In this document: one piece after another, positions 8,608 through 17,678 of the stretch | Layout: each line of letters opens with the position of its first letter | Position numbering within the stretch: the first letter of the stretch is position 1 | Assembly (NCBI GenBank): GCA_965278945.1 | Contig: OZ257128.1 | Location: 2,852,001 to 2,916,000 of the forward strand | Direction: 5' to 3' | Length of the DNA: 64,000 nucleotides | Source: UBA10649 sp965278945 | Lineage (GTDB): Bacteria > Actinomycetota > Actinomycetes > S36-B12 | Translations under genes and position numbers: made by a program | The notes under the pieces: generated by a model | The model's database searches: none | What the model saw: only the letters and a program-made list of their open reading frames with translations | What the model was told of the DNA's origin: nothing

Positions 8608-10275
8608 ATGACATCTGGCCCTCGCCCGGTACGGGCAGCAACAGGAACGACCCTCACCGCTCAGGGCTGGCAGCAGGAAGCTGCGCTGCGAATGCTCATG
8701 AACAACCTCGACCCCGACGTGGCCGAGCACCCCGACGAGCTCGTCGTCTACGGCGGGACGGGCAAGGCGGCGCGGAACTGGGCCAGTTTCGACGCGATGG
8801 TCCGCACCCTGACCAACCTGCGCGCCGACGAGACGATGCTCGTGCAGTCCGGCAAGCCGGTCGGAGTCTTCCAAACCCACGAGTGGGCACCGCGCGTGAT
8901 CCTCGCCAACTCCAACCTCGTCGGCGACTGGGCCACGTGGCCGGAGTTCAGGCGACTGGAGCAGCTCGGGCTGACGATGTACGGGCAGATGACCGCTGGC
9001 TCGTGGATCTACATCGGCACTCAGGGGATCCTGCAGGGCACGTACGAGACCTTCGCCGCGGTCGCCGAGAAGCGATTCGGGGGAACGCTCGCCGGCACTC
9101 TGACCGTCACCGCCGGGTGCGGAGGCATGGGCGGCGCGCAGCCCCTGGCCGTCACCATGAACGAGGGCGTCTGCCTCATGATCGACGTCGATCCGACGAG
9201 ATTGCGCCGTCGGGTCGAGACGCGGTACCTCGACGAGATAGCTGACGATCTCGACGATGCGATCGAACGCGTGCTCGCTGCGAAGGCGGCGCGACGAGCG
9301 GTCTCGGTCGGACTGGTTGGCAATGCGGCGACGCTCCTGCCCGAGCTGCTGCGGCGCGACGTGGAGATCGACATCGTCACCGACCAGACGTCCGCGCACG
9401 ATCCGCTCTACTACATCCCCGAGGGCATCGACATCGATGACGCGCGGGACTACGCCGATCGCAAGCCCGAGGAGTTCACCGAGCGCGCGCAGGCGTCGAT
9501 GGCCACGCACGTCGAGGCCATGGTCGGTTTCATGGACAAGGGCGCCGAGGTCTTCGACTACGGGAACTCGATTCGCGACGAGGCCCGCAAGGGCGGCTAC
9601 GAACGCGCGTTCGCATTCCCCGGCTTCGTCCCCGCCTACATCCGGCCCCTCTTCTGCGAGGGCAAGGGACCGTTCCGCTGGGTGGCGCTGTCCGGAGACC
9701 CGAAGGACATCTATCGCACCGATCAGGCCGTGCTCGAGTTGTTCCCCGACAACGATCACCTGCGCCGCTGGATCACCATGGCCCAGGATCGCGTGGCGTT
9801 CCAAGGGCTTCCCGCCCGCATCTGCTGGCTCGGCTACGGCGAACGAGACAAGGCCGGGCTCGCGTTCAACGACCTCGTCGCGCGCGGAGAGGTCAGCGCA
9901 CCGATCGTCATCGGACGCGACCACCTCGACTGCGGTTCTGTCGCCTCGCCGTACCGCGAGACTGAGGCCATGCTCGACGGGTCCGACGCCATCGCCGACT
10001 GGCCGTTGCTGAACGCGATGATCAACATCTCGTCGGGTGCATCGTGGGTCTCGATTCATCATGGAGGCGGCGTCGGCATGGGACGCTCCATCCACTCGGG
10101 CCAGGTCAGCGTCGCCGACGGCACGCCGCTCGCGGCCCAGAAGCTGGAGCGAGTGCTCACCAACGATCCGGGCATGGGCGTGATCCGCCACGCCGACGCC
10201 GGCTACGACCTGGCTATCGATGTCGCGCGCGAGCGGCACGTGCACGTACCGATGCTGGATACCGCCGGTGCGTGA
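8608..10275 (+). CDS. hutU: Urocanate hydratase
   Basis: Converts urocanate to 4-imidazolone-5-propionate using a tightly bound NAD, the second step of histidine degradation. The 555 residues match the family length. Visible hallmarks are the early QEAALRMLMNNLDP and VYGGTGKAARNW segments, the NAD-binding TVTAGCGGMGGAQPLA region near 175, and the late SGASWVSIHHGGGVGMG near 475. The start ATG at 8608 is chosen because the family alignment begins there; an upstream in-frame extension to 8545 would cover the operator. It overlaps hutI by 8 bp. Confidence 0.97.
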   Translation: MTSGPRPVRAATGTTLTAQGWQQEAALRMLMNNLDPDVAEHPDELVVYGGTGKAARNWASFDAMVRTLTNLRADETMLVQSGKPVGVFQTHEWAPRVILANSNLVGDWATWPEFRRLEQLGLTMYGQMTAGSWIYIGTQGILQGTYETFAAVAEKRFGGTLAGTLTVTAGCGGMGGAQPLAVTMNEGVCLMIDVDPTRLRRRVETRYLDEIADDLDDAIERVLAAKAARRAVSVGLVGNAATLLPELLRRDVEIDIVTDQTSAHDPLYYIPEGIDIDDARDYADRKPEEFTERAQASMATHVEAMVGFMDKGAEVFDYGNSIRDEARKGGYERAFAFPGFVPAYIRPLFCEGKGPFRWVALSGDPKDIYRTDQAVLELFPDNDHLRRWITMAQDRVAFQGLPARICWLGYGERDKAGLAFNDLVARGEVSAPIVIGRDHLDCGSVASPYRETEAMLDGSDAIADWPLLNAMINISSGASWVSIHHGGGVGMGRSIHSGQVSVADGTPLAAQKLERVLTNDPGMGVIRHADAGYDLAIDVARERHVHVPMLDTAGA

Positions 10276-11461
10276 GTGGGATGCAGGGACCACGGCGCTC
10301 GTCGGCATCGGCTCGCTGGTCACCAACGATCCGGCGGTCGGCGACGGGCCACTCGGGCTGATCGCCGATGCTGCGGTCGTCGTCGACGACGGGATCATCA
10401 CGTGGGTCGGCACGGAGAGCGACTGCGGCGACGCGGACAACCGCATCGACCTCCTCGGTCGCTGCGTCCTGCCTGGCTTCGTCGACAGCCATGCGCACCC
10501 GGTGTTCGCCGGAGATCGCGCAGACGAGTTCAGCGCTCGAATGCGCGGGGAGTCATACGAATCGGGTGGCATCCGCACGACCGTCGCGGCGACTCGAGCG
10601 GCGAGCGACGCGGTGCTGCGCGCGAGGACACGCGCTCTATCCGGCGAGTTCCACGCGAGCGGCACGACCACGTTCGAGGCGAAGTCCGGCTACGGGCTGA
10701 CCATCGACGACGAGGTACGCGCGCTGCGCATCGCTCGAGAGTTCACCGACGAGACCACGTACCTCGGCGCGCACGTCGTGCCCGAGGAGTTCTCCGGGCG
10801 CCCCGACGACTATGTCGACCTCGTCATCGGCGCAATGCTCACCGCCTGCGCTCCGCACTCACGATGGATCGACGTGTTCTGCGATCGCGGCGCGTTCGAC
10901 GCGGACCAGGCGCGGGCGATCCTCCTTGCGGGCAAGGCCGCCGGACTTGTGCCCCGCATTCACGCCAATCAGCTGCAGCCCGGTGACGGCATCCGCGTCG
11001 CTGTTGAGGTCGATGCAGCATCCGCCGACCACTGCACGTACGCGAGCGACGACGACCTCGCAGCATTGGCGGGAAGCTCGACTGTCGCAACACTGCTGCC
11101 GGGGGCCGAGTTCTCGACCCGCTCGCCGTACCCGGACGCCCGTCGCATGATTGAGGCCGGCGTGACAGTGGCGCTGGCCACCGACTGCAATCCCGGCTCG
11201 AGCTACACCACGAGCATGCCGTTCTGCATCGCCGTCGGTGTTCGGGACATGCATCTGTCTCCCGACGAGGCGGTCTGGTCCGCAACAGCGGGAGGGGCAC
11301 GGGCACTGCGCCGAACGGACGTCGGAAGCATTCGGGTTGATGCTCGCGCGGATCTCGTCAGCCTCAACGCTCCCAGCCATTCTCACCTCGCTTACCGGCC
11401 CGGAGTGGATCTGATTGACCGCGTCTGGTCGGCACGACACACCCCTAGAGTCGACTCATGA
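10268..11461 (+). CDS. hutI: Imidazolonepropionase
   Basis: Amidohydrolase that opens 4-imidazolone-5-propionate to N-formimidoyl-glutamate, step three of the hut pathway. About 397 residues from a GTG start at 10268 that overlaps the hutU stop by 8 bp. The metal site VDSHAHPVFAG lies near residue 75, the substrate-binding KSGYGLT near 140, and the third and fourth metal-site regions include HANQLQPGDG and ATDCNPGSS. The stop overlaps the hutH ATG by 4 bp. The GTG start is preferred to the more upstream one because that would run deep into hutU. Confidence 0.95.
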   Translation: MREWDAGTTALVGIGSLVTNDPAVGDGPLGLIADAAVVVDDGIITWVGTESDCGDADNRIDLLGRCVLPGFVDSHAHPVFAGDRADEFSARMRGESYESGGIRTTVAATRAASDAVLRARTRALSGEFHASGTTTFEAKSGYGLTIDDEVRALRIAREFTDETTYLGAHVVPEEFSGRPDDYVDLVIGAMLTACAPHSRWIDVFCDRGAFDADQARAILLAGKAAGLVPRIHANQLQPGDGIRVAVEVDAASADHCTYASDDDLAALAGSSTVATLLPGAEFSTRSPYPDARRMIEAGVTVALATDCNPGSSYTTSMPFCIAVGVRDMHLSPDEAVWSATAGGARALRRTDVGSIRVDARADLVSLNAPSHSHLAYRPGVDLIDRVWSARHTPRVDS

Positions 11462-12972
11462 GCGACGACGGCGCCGTGCTGATCGACACGAGCGGCATGA
11501 CGTTCGACGATGTCCTCGCCATAGCCCGCGGGGACGCCCGCGTGGAGATCTCCGAATCGGCACGCGCAGCGATGACGGCGAGCAGACGGCAGATCGAGGC
11601 GCTTGCCGCGTCGCCCGTGCCGGTCTACGGCGTGTCGACCGGGTTCGGTGCGCTCGCCAATCGGCACATCGCCCCGGAGGATCGACGCCAGCTGCAGCGA
11701 TCGCTCATCAGGTCGCACGCGGCGGGAATGGGCGCACCGGTGGAGCGCGAGGTAGTGCGAGCACTGATGCTGCTGCGCCTGAAGACCCTCGCGAGCGGCC
11801 GCACGGGAATCCGCCCCGTCGTCGCGGACACCATTGCCGCACTGCTGAACGCCGGGATTACTCCCGTCGTGCACGAGTACGGATCCCTCGGGTGTAGCGG
11901 TGACCTCGCACCGCTCGCGCATTGCGCTTTGGTGCTGATGGGTGAGGGCAGGGCAACCGACCGCGACGGCATCGAGCGGCCCGTGCCAGAACTCCTTGCG
12001 GAGGCGGGCATCGAGCCGGTCGAACTGCAGGAGAAGGAGGGCCTGGCCCTCATCAACGGAACCGACGGCATGCTCGGGATGCTCATCATGGCGATCGCCG
12101 ACCTCGAGCATCTGTGCGATGTCGCCGACCTGACGACGGCGATGAGCGTCGAGGGACTGATGGGCACCGATCAGGTCTATCGAGCCGAACTGCACCTGCC
12201 GCTGCGACCGCATCCTGGCCAGGCCGTGTCGGCCGCGAACATCCTCCGTCACCTTGCGGGCTCGGGAATCGTCGCGTCCCATAAGGAAGGCGACGACCGC
12301 GTCCAGGACGCGTACTCCTTGCGCTGCTCACCCCAGGTCACCGGCGCCGTGCGCGACACCATCACGCACGCGCGCAACGTCGCGGAGCGCGAGTTGCGCG
12401 CGACCGTCGACAATCCGGTCGTGCTCGACGACGGAACCGTGTCGAGCAACGGCAACTTCCACGGCGCTCCTGTCGGCTACGTGCTCGACTTCCTCGCCAT
12501 CGCCGCCGCCGACCTCGGCTCGATGGCCGAGCGGCGGACCGACCGGATGCTGGACAAGAACCGCTCCCACGGACTGCCGCCCTTCCTCGCGGACGACCCG
12601 GGCGTGGACTCGGGGCTGATGATCGCCCAGTACACCCAGGCCGGGCTGGTCAGCGAGAACAAGCGGCTCGCGGTGCCTGCCAGCGTCGACTCGATCCCCA
12701 GTTCGGCCATGCAGGAGGACCACGTCTCGATGGGCTGGCACGCGGCGCGAAAGCTGCGCACCGTCGTCACGAACCTGACCAGCATCCTGGCCATCGAGCT
12801 CATCACGGCCGCCCGTGCCATCGAGATGCGGGCCCCGCTCGAATCCGCACCTTCGACGGCCGAGGTCATCGCGCTGCTTCGGGAGTCGGTGCCCGGAGTC
12901 GGACCCGACCGATTCCTGGCTCCCGAACTTGACGCAGGTCACATAGTGGTCGGGCAACTTCGACTCGCCTGA
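11458..12972 (+). CDS. hutH: Histidine ammonia-lyase
   Basis: Removes ammonia from L-histidine to give urocanate, the entry step of the pathway. The 504 residues have the aromatic amino-acid lyase fold. The MIO prosthetic group should form from the Cys-Ser-Gly in GSLGCSGDLAPL near residue 147, in place of the more usual Ala-Ser-Gly. Other conserved parts seen are YGVSTGFGALA near 60 and the central QDAYSLRCSPQVTG region. It is the third gene of hutUIH, ATG overlapping the hutI stop. With hutG on the divergent unit the locus encodes a complete four-step route from histidine to glutamate. Confidence 0.96.
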   Translation: MSDDGAVLIDTSGMTFDDVLAIARGDARVEISESARAAMTASRRQIEALAASPVPVYGVSTGFGALANRHIAPEDRRQLQRSLIRSHAAGMGAPVEREVVRALMLLRLKTLASGRTGIRPVVADTIAALLNAGITPVVHEYGSLGCSGDLAPLAHCALVLMGEGRATDRDGIERPVPELLAEAGIEPVELQEKEGLALINGTDGMLGMLIMAIADLEHLCDVADLTTAMSVEGLMGTDQVYRAELHLPLRPHPGQAVSAANILRHLAGSGIVASHKEGDDRVQDAYSLRCSPQVTGAVRDTITHARNVAERELRATVDNPVVLDDGTVSSNGNFHGAPVGYVLDFLAIAAADLGSMAERRTDRMLDKNRSHGLPPFLADDPGVDSGLMIAQYTQAGLVSENKRLAVPASVDSIPSSAMQEDHVSMGWHAARKLRTVVTNLTSILAIELITAARAIEMRAPLESAPSTAEVIALLRESVPGVGPDRFLAPELDAGHIVVGQLRLA

Positions 12973-12998
12973 TGCAGGGCGGCAGATAGTCTCGTAAC

Positions 12999-15215
12999 GT
13001 GGAAACGCACATGATCATCCGCGCGGTCGTGGGCATAGCCATCACCGTTGCCGTCCTGTCCTTCGCGGGCAGGCGGCTGTGGTTCTTGGCCAAGCTGGTC
13101 CGCTCGGGCAAGCCCGCCGTCGGCCGGCTCATCGATCCGACCGCCCGCGTCACCGCTGAGGCGACCGAGGTCCTCGGCCAGCGCAAGCTGCTCAAGTGGA
13201 CGATCCCGGGCCTTGCGCACGTCTTCGCGTTCTGGGGATTCCTCGTCCTGGGACTCACCATCCTCGAGGCGTACGGAGCGCTGTTCATCTCCGACTTCGG
13301 GGTGCCGATCGTCGGCACGTGGCCGATTGTCGGCTTCGCCGAAGATCTCTTCGGCCTGCTGGTCCTCGTCGGTATCGCGATCTTCGCGATCCTGCGACTG
13401 ACGAACAACCCGGCGACCCACGGCCGGATGTCGCGCTTCTTCGGCTCGCACACCAAGGGTGCGTGGCTGATCTTGTTCATGATCTTCAACGTCGTGTGGA
13501 CGCTGTTCTTGTACCGCGGCGCACAGTCGGCCCTGGGCAACCTCCCCTTCGAGAGCGGCGCCTTCGTCTCCGACTGGGTCGGGTCGCTGATGTCCGGGCT
13601 CACCGACGCGCAGCTGGAGTGGGTCGAGACCGTTGGCATCTGGCTGCAGATCGGCGTCGTCGTTGCCTTCCTGCTGATCGTGCTGAACTCCAAGCACCTG
13701 CACATCGGTGCCGCACCGATCAACGTCTACACCTCGCGTCGTCCCAACGCCCTCGGCCCGCTGCTGCCGATCTACTACAACGGCGAGCCGGTCAACTTCG
13801 AGGATCCGCCCGACGACGCGACATTCGGCAAGGGTCACATCGGCGACTTCACCTGGAAGAACAACCTCGACTTCATGTCGTGCACCGAGTGCGGCCGCTG
13901 CCAGTCGCAGTGCCCGGCGTGGAACACGGGAAAGCCGTTGTCTCCCAAGCTCATGATCATGAACCTGCGCGACACGATGTTCACGCAGGCTCCGTACCTG
14001 CTCGCGGCCGAGGGCAAGCACCCCGGACTCGGCGAGATGCACGAGGAGGCACTCGCCGCCGTCAGCGCCGAGGTACGCGCCGAGGTCGAGCGACCCTTCA
14101 TCGGTCCGCGCGACGGCAGCGACCACTCTGCTGACGACGGCTACACGTTCGACGGACACCGCACCACGGGTGCCGAGCTGCCGATCATCGATGAGGACGC
14201 ATTGTGGTCGTGCACGATGTGCGGGGCGTGCGTGAACCAGTGCCCCGTCGACATCGAGCACATCGACCACTTCGTCGACATGCGCCGCTACCAGGTCATG
14301 ATCGCCACCGAGTTCCCCAGCGAACTCAACGGCATGTTCAAGAACGTCGAGAACAAGGGCAACCCGTGGGGCATGAACGCCTCCGACCGCAACGCCTGGA
14401 TCACCGAGGTCGACTTCGAGGTCGAGGTGTTCGGCGCCAACGGCGAGGACGAGATCCCGGCCGATGTCGACTACCTGTTCTGGGTCGGCTGCGCCGGTGC
14501 GTTCGAGGACCGCGCGAAGCGCACCACGAAGGCCGTCGCCGAGCTGCTCAACATCGCGGGCGTGAGGTTCATGGTCCTCGGCGAGGGCGAGACCTGCACC
14601 GGTGATCCCGCGCGACGTGCGGGCAACGAGTTCTTGTTCCAGATGCAGGCGATGCAGAACGTCGAGGTCCTCAACGAGATCAAGGCGACCAAGATCGTCG
14701 TCACCTGCCCGCACTGCCTCAACACCCTCAAGCGCGAGTACCCGCAGCTCGGCGGCAAATACGAGGTCGTCCACCACACCCAGCTCCTGAACGAGCTGGT
14801 CAAGGCCGGGCGTCTCACCCCGGTCGCCGACTCGAACGCCGGCGCCGAGGGCCAGTCCGTCACGTACCACGACCCCTGCTACCTGGGCCGTCACAACGAC
14901 ATCTACCTCCCGCCGCGCGACCTCATCGAGTCGACCGGCGCCACGAAGATCGAGATGGGCCGCACTGCCGACAAGTCCTTCTGCTGCGGCGCCGGCGGCG
15001 CGCGCATGTGGATGGAGGAGAAGATCGGCACCCAGGTCAACAAGAACCGCGGCGACGAGGCCATCGGCACCGGCGCCAGCACGATCGCGGTGGCCTGCCC
15101 GTTCTGCTCGGTCATGCTCAACGACGCAGTGACCAGCCGGCAGTCCGAGGGAGTCGCCGCGGGCGTGCAGGTCGTCGACGTGGCGACGCTGCTCCTGCAG
15201 GCCAGCAAGCGCTAG
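12999..15215 (+). CDS. etfD: EtfD-like membrane Fe-S oxidoreductase
   Basis: A 738-residue membrane protein: five or six N-terminal helices (to about residue 240, NarI-like haem b subunit type), two 4Fe-4S ferredoxin motifs (CTECGRCQSQCP near 293 and CTMCGACVNQCP near 404), then two CCG domains with GCAGAFEDR, CPHCLNTLKREYP, DPCYLGRHND and CCGAGGARMWM. This is the layout of mycobacterial Rv0338c (EtfD), which passes electrons from electron-transfer flavoprotein during beta-oxidation to the respiratory chain. Start could be GTG 12999 or ATG 13011. It follows hutH by 26 bp but has no obvious functional link to it. Confidence 0.85.
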   Translation: METHMIIRAVVGIAITVAVLSFAGRRLWFLAKLVRSGKPAVGRLIDPTARVTAEATEVLGQRKLLKWTIPGLAHVFAFWGFLVLGLTILEAYGALFISDFGVPIVGTWPIVGFAEDLFGLLVLVGIAIFAILRLTNNPATHGRMSRFFGSHTKGAWLILFMIFNVVWTLFLYRGAQSALGNLPFESGAFVSDWVGSLMSGLTDAQLEWVETVGIWLQIGVVVAFLLIVLNSKHLHIGAAPINVYTSRRPNALGPLLPIYYNGEPVNFEDPPDDATFGKGHIGDFTWKNNLDFMSCTECGRCQSQCPAWNTGKPLSPKLMIMNLRDTMFTQAPYLLAAEGKHPGLGEMHEEALAAVSAEVRAEVERPFIGPRDGSDHSADDGYTFDGHRTTGAELPIIDEDALWSCTMCGACVNQCPVDIEHIDHFVDMRRYQVMIATEFPSELNGMFKNVENKGNPWGMNASDRNAWITEVDFEVEVFGANGEDEIPADVDYLFWVGCAGAFEDRAKRTTKAVAELLNIAGVRFMVLGEGETCTGDPARRAGNEFLFQMQAMQNVEVLNEIKATKIVVTCPHCLNTLKREYPQLGGKYEVVHHTQLLNELVKAGRLTPVADSNAGAEGQSVTYHDPCYLGRHNDIYLPPRDLIESTGATKIEMGRTADKSFCCGAGGARMWMEEKIGTQVNKNRGDEAIGTGASTIAVACPFCSVMLNDAVTSRQSEGVAAGVQVVDVATLLLQASKR

Positions 15216-15285
15216 CCGACGCGACCTGAACTGTCGTGAAGTCGGTCTGATCTAGCTCATTTGACGACGATTCGGGTCGCGTCGG
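15216..15285. terminator. Imperfect 22-bp inverted repeat between convergent genes
   Basis: Arms 15216-15237 and 15264-15285 pair with three mismatches, G-U tolerant at the RNA level, around a 26-bp loop. It fills the gap between the etfD stop and the mog stop, so it can serve as a bidirectional terminator. No T-tract is present. Confidence 0.55.
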
Positions 15286-15289
15286 CCTG

Positions 15290-15784
15290 CTAGGTGCGCG
15301 GGTGGTCGCTGCCGCGCACCTGGTCGAGCGCATGAAGCAGCACGGGAGCGAGCGCGGCCACGCCGTCTCGAGCGCCGCCAGTGGAGCCCGGCAGGTTGAT
15401 GATCAAGGTCGTGCCCGCGATGCCGGCAATCCCGCGGGAGAGCACCGCCGTGGGAATGCCCTGCGCGACGCCATAGGAGCGGACCATCTCGGCCAGTCCC
15501 GGCGACTCGCGATCGATCACCCGTCGGGTCATCTCCGGAGTGAGGTCCGTCGGAGTGTGACCGGTGCCGCCGGTCGTGATGATCAGGTCGACGTCGGCAG
15601 CAACGCCGTCAAGAAGCGCGGTGAATACGGGCTCTCCGTCGGCCACGACAACAGGTCCGTCGACCGCAAGGCCGAGTGCGGCGAGTGCTTCGACGACCAC
15701 AGGGCCCGAGGCGTCCTGCCAGGTTCCGGCCGCTGCGCGGGTCGAGGCGGTGATGACCAGCGCGCGACGAGGAGCGTCGGTCAT
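15290..15784 (-). CDS. mog: Molybdopterin adenylyltransferase (MogA/MoaB family)
   Basis: Adenylates molybdopterin before metal insertion by MoeA. The 164 residues include the MoCF-domain signature: ALVITASTRAAAG at the start, the TTGGTGHTPTDLTPE loop near 90, and the NLPGSTGGARDGVAAL loop near 130 that binds the pterin phosphate. Which of the MogA/MoaB names applies cannot be settled by sequence. The ATG overlaps the moaC stop by 4 bp, so the two are co-translated. Confidence 0.9.
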   Translation of the reverse strand: MTDAPRRALVITASTRAAAGTWQDASGPVVVEALAALGLAVDGPVVVADGEPVFTALLDGVAADVDLIITTGGTGHTPTDLTPEMTRRVIDRESPGLAEMVRSYGVAQGIPTAVLSRGIAGIAGTTLIINLPGSTGGARDGVAALAPVLLHALDQVRGSDHPRT

Positions 15785-16272
15785 TGCTCGCGCACCCAGT
15801 GTCCGGACCGGCCGCCGAGTTTCTCGAGGAGCACGACTTCGCTGATGGCTGCGGTGCGATCACGGCCCTTGACCATGTCGATGATGGTGAGCCCACCGAC
15901 TGCCGCGGCGGTCAACGCCTCCATCTCCACGCCGGTTCGGTCGGCAGTGCGCACGGTCGCGACGATCTCCACGTACGGACCCTCGTCGACAACGGTCACG
16001 TCGACATCAACTCCGTGGACAGCGATTGGGTGGCACAGCGGAATGAGATCGGGCGTGCGCTTGGTGGCCTGGATCGCCGCGATGCGCGCGACGGCGAGCG
16101 CGTCGCCCTTCGGCAGTCCGCCGCTGCGCAGCAGACCCGCGACCTCAGCGGAGATGCTGACGCGACTGCGCGCGGTGGCCGACCGAGTCGTGACGTCCTT
16201 GCCGGTGACGTCGACCATGCGAGCCTCGCCACGCTCGTTGAGATGGGTGAGCTCGCCCTCGGCCTGCGTCAT
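15781..16272 (-). CDS. moaC: Cyclic pyranopterin monophosphate synthase MoaC
   Basis: Works after MoaA to convert 3',8-cyclo-7,8-dihydro-GTP to cyclic pyranopterin monophosphate. The 163 residues carry the family hallmarks: MVDVTGKDVT near 19, PLCHPIAV near 78 and the C-terminal GVEMEALTAAAVGGLTIIDM segment followed by the active-site KGRDR. First gene of the moaC-mog pair and divergent from moaD across a 46-bp gap. Confidence 0.95.
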   Translation of the reverse strand: MTQAEGELTHLNERGEARMVDVTGKDVTTRSATARSRVSISAEVAGLLRSGGLPKGDALAVARIAAIQATKRTPDLIPLCHPIAVHGVDVDVTVVDEGPYVEIVATVRTADRTGVEMEALTAAAVGGLTIIDMVKGRDRTAAISEVVLLEKLGGRSGHWVREQ

Positions 16273-16318
16273 GGCGCCACCCTACGGCGATGGCCGCACG
16301 GCGCGTAGCCTTCGCCGG

Positions 16319-16567
16319 GTGAGCGCAGGCGAGGTCGAGGTGCACCTCTTCGCAGCAGCGCGCGCCGCGGTCGGTGCGTCAGTCGTCACGATGCCAGCGG
16401 GATCACTGGACGAGATCCTCGAATCCCTGGAGTCCGCTTATCCGCAGTTCGCGGCCGTTCGGCCCCGCTGCAGCTACCTGGTCGACGAGATCTCGGCCCG
16501 CGACCTGAGCGCGGTCGTGTCACCCGGCAGCCGGGTCGACGTCCTCCCACCCTTCGCCGGCGGCTAA
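16319..16567 (+). CDS. moaD: Molybdopterin synthase sulfur carrier MoaD
   Basis: Small ubiquitin-fold protein of 82 residues that carries the thiocarboxylate sulfur to MoaE. It ends in PPFAGG, the C-terminal Gly-Gly required for activation. The GTG start at 16319 gives a protein of normal MoaD size; the frame stays open far upstream, but that extension is antisense to moaC and mog and is rejected. It sits alone on the plus strand between moaC and moaA. Confidence 0.85.
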   Translation: MSAGEVEVHLFAAARAAVGASVVTMPAGSLDEILESLESAYPQFAAVRPRCSYLVDEISARDLSAVVSPGSRVDVLPPFAGG

Positions 16568-16580
16568 ACCCCCACCGGAT

Positions 16581-16662
16581 TTGAACCGCCTCCCGGGCCA
16601 AATCCGCAGAATGCGCCCCGAATCGCCCCCAGAACACCGATTTGACCCGGGAGGCGGTTCAA
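16581..16662. terminator. Near-perfect 23-bp inverted repeat between moaD and moaA
   Basis: Arms 16581-16603 and 16640-16662 match as reverse complements at 22 of 23 positions around a 36-bp loop. They lie exactly in the gap between the convergent moaD and moaA stops, which suggests a bidirectional terminator. There is no T-tract. Its sequence differs from the repeats at 6793 and 15216. Confidence 0.6.
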
Positions 16663-16670
16663 TTCTGGAG

Positions 16671-17678
16671 TTAGCCGCCGATGGCGCTCATGGGGCGGTC
16701 GGGCTGGATGAACGACGGGTCGTTGATGCCGTGGCCGGGCAGCTTCGCCAGCACGGACGACGCGAACAATCCCGCGATCCGCTCGCGGCGCTCAGCCTCG
16801 GAGATCGACGCGTCGCGCAGCGTCGCCCGCACATCGGTCTCGTCGCGGGCGAACAGGCAGTTGCGGATCTGTCCGTCGGCGGTCAGGCGCAGCCGGTCGC
16901 ACGCCGCGCAGAACGGCTTGGACACGCTGGCGATGATGCCGACCGTGGCCGGTCCGCCATCGACCACGAACTCCTCCGCGGGAGCCGAGCCCCGGTTCGG
17001 CACGGGCACGAGGTCGAACTCCGCTGACAGCAGCGCGTGGATCTCGTCGACCGTGATCATCTCCGCGCGCTCCCACGAGCCCCCCGCGTCCAGCGGCATC
17101 TGCTCGATGAAGCGCAGGCTCCAGTCGTTCGCGATCGCATGCCGCAGCAGCGGCACCGCCTCGTCGTCGTTGACTCCCCGCATCAGGAGCGTGTTGACCT
17201 TCAACGGCCGAAGGCCAGCACGCTGCGCCGCCTCGATGCCTGCGATCACGTCGTCGAAGCGATCTCGGAAGGTCAGCTTCGCGAAGCGCTCGCGGTCAAG
17301 GGTGTCGAGGCTGACGTTGACCCGCTCGAGGCCCGCATCGGCAAGCGGCTGCGCGAGGTCGACTAGCCGCAAGCCGTTTGATGTCAACGAGATCCGCGGC
17401 GGCGAGGCAATCGCGTTGATCCGCCTGACGATCTCGACCACGTCGGGGCGCAGCAGCGGCTCACCACCGGTCAGCCGAATGTTCGTGATGCCCTGCTCGA
17501 CCGCGACCTCGATCACCGTCATCAGCTCGTCGACGGACAGCAGGTGCTCACCTGGCATCCAGTCGGAGAAGTCGGGAGGCATGCAGTAGGTGCACCGCAG
17601 GTTGCAACGATCGGTCACCGACACGCGCAGGTCGCGATGCACGCGACCATACGTATCGACCAGGGGCAAGGCGGTCAC
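16671..17678 (-). CDS. moaA: GTP 3',8-cyclase MoaA (radical SAM)
   Basis: Radical SAM enzyme that starts molybdenum cofactor synthesis from GTP. The 335 residues from GTG 17678 contain the SAM cluster motif CNLRCTYC near 26, the TGGEPLLRPD motif near 70, the C-terminal second cluster (CAACDRLRLTADGQIRNC with an upstream Cys), and a terminal Gly-Gly as found in active MoaA. The chosen start overlaps the moaE stop by 4 bp (GTGA); the frame extends further upstream, but only antisense-like sequence would be added. Confidence 0.95.
   Translation of the reverse strand: MTALPLVDTYGRVHRDLRVSVTDRCNLRCTYCMPPDFSDWMPGEHLLSVDELMTVIEVAVEQGITNIRLTGGEPLLRPDVVEIVRRINAIASPPRISLTSNGLRLVDLAQPLADAGLERVNVSLDTLDRERFAKLTFRDRFDDVIAGIEAAQRAGLRPLKVNTLLMRGVNDDEAVPLLRHAIANDWSLRFIEQMPLDAGGSWERAEMITVDEIHALLSAEFDLVPVPNRGSAPAEEFVVDGGPATVGIIASVSKPFCAACDRLRLTADGQIRNCLFARDETDVRATLRDASISEAERRERIAGLFASSVLAKLPGHGINDPSFIQPDRPMSAIGG

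Noticed and set aside
8548..10671. A 700-residue open frame antisense to hutU/hutI and similarly long antisense frames opposite clpB, dnaK, hutH-etfD, the FUSC gene, the P-type ATPase and the relaxase
   Set aside because: They exist because of high-GC codon use on the true strand; the sense genes have clear family motifs and the antisense products are low-complexity (Arg, Asp, His, Val rich) with no start signal.
15302..16318. A 421-residue extension of MoaD
   Set aside because: The upstream portion is antisense to mog and moaC and low-complexity; only the last 82 residues match MoaD.
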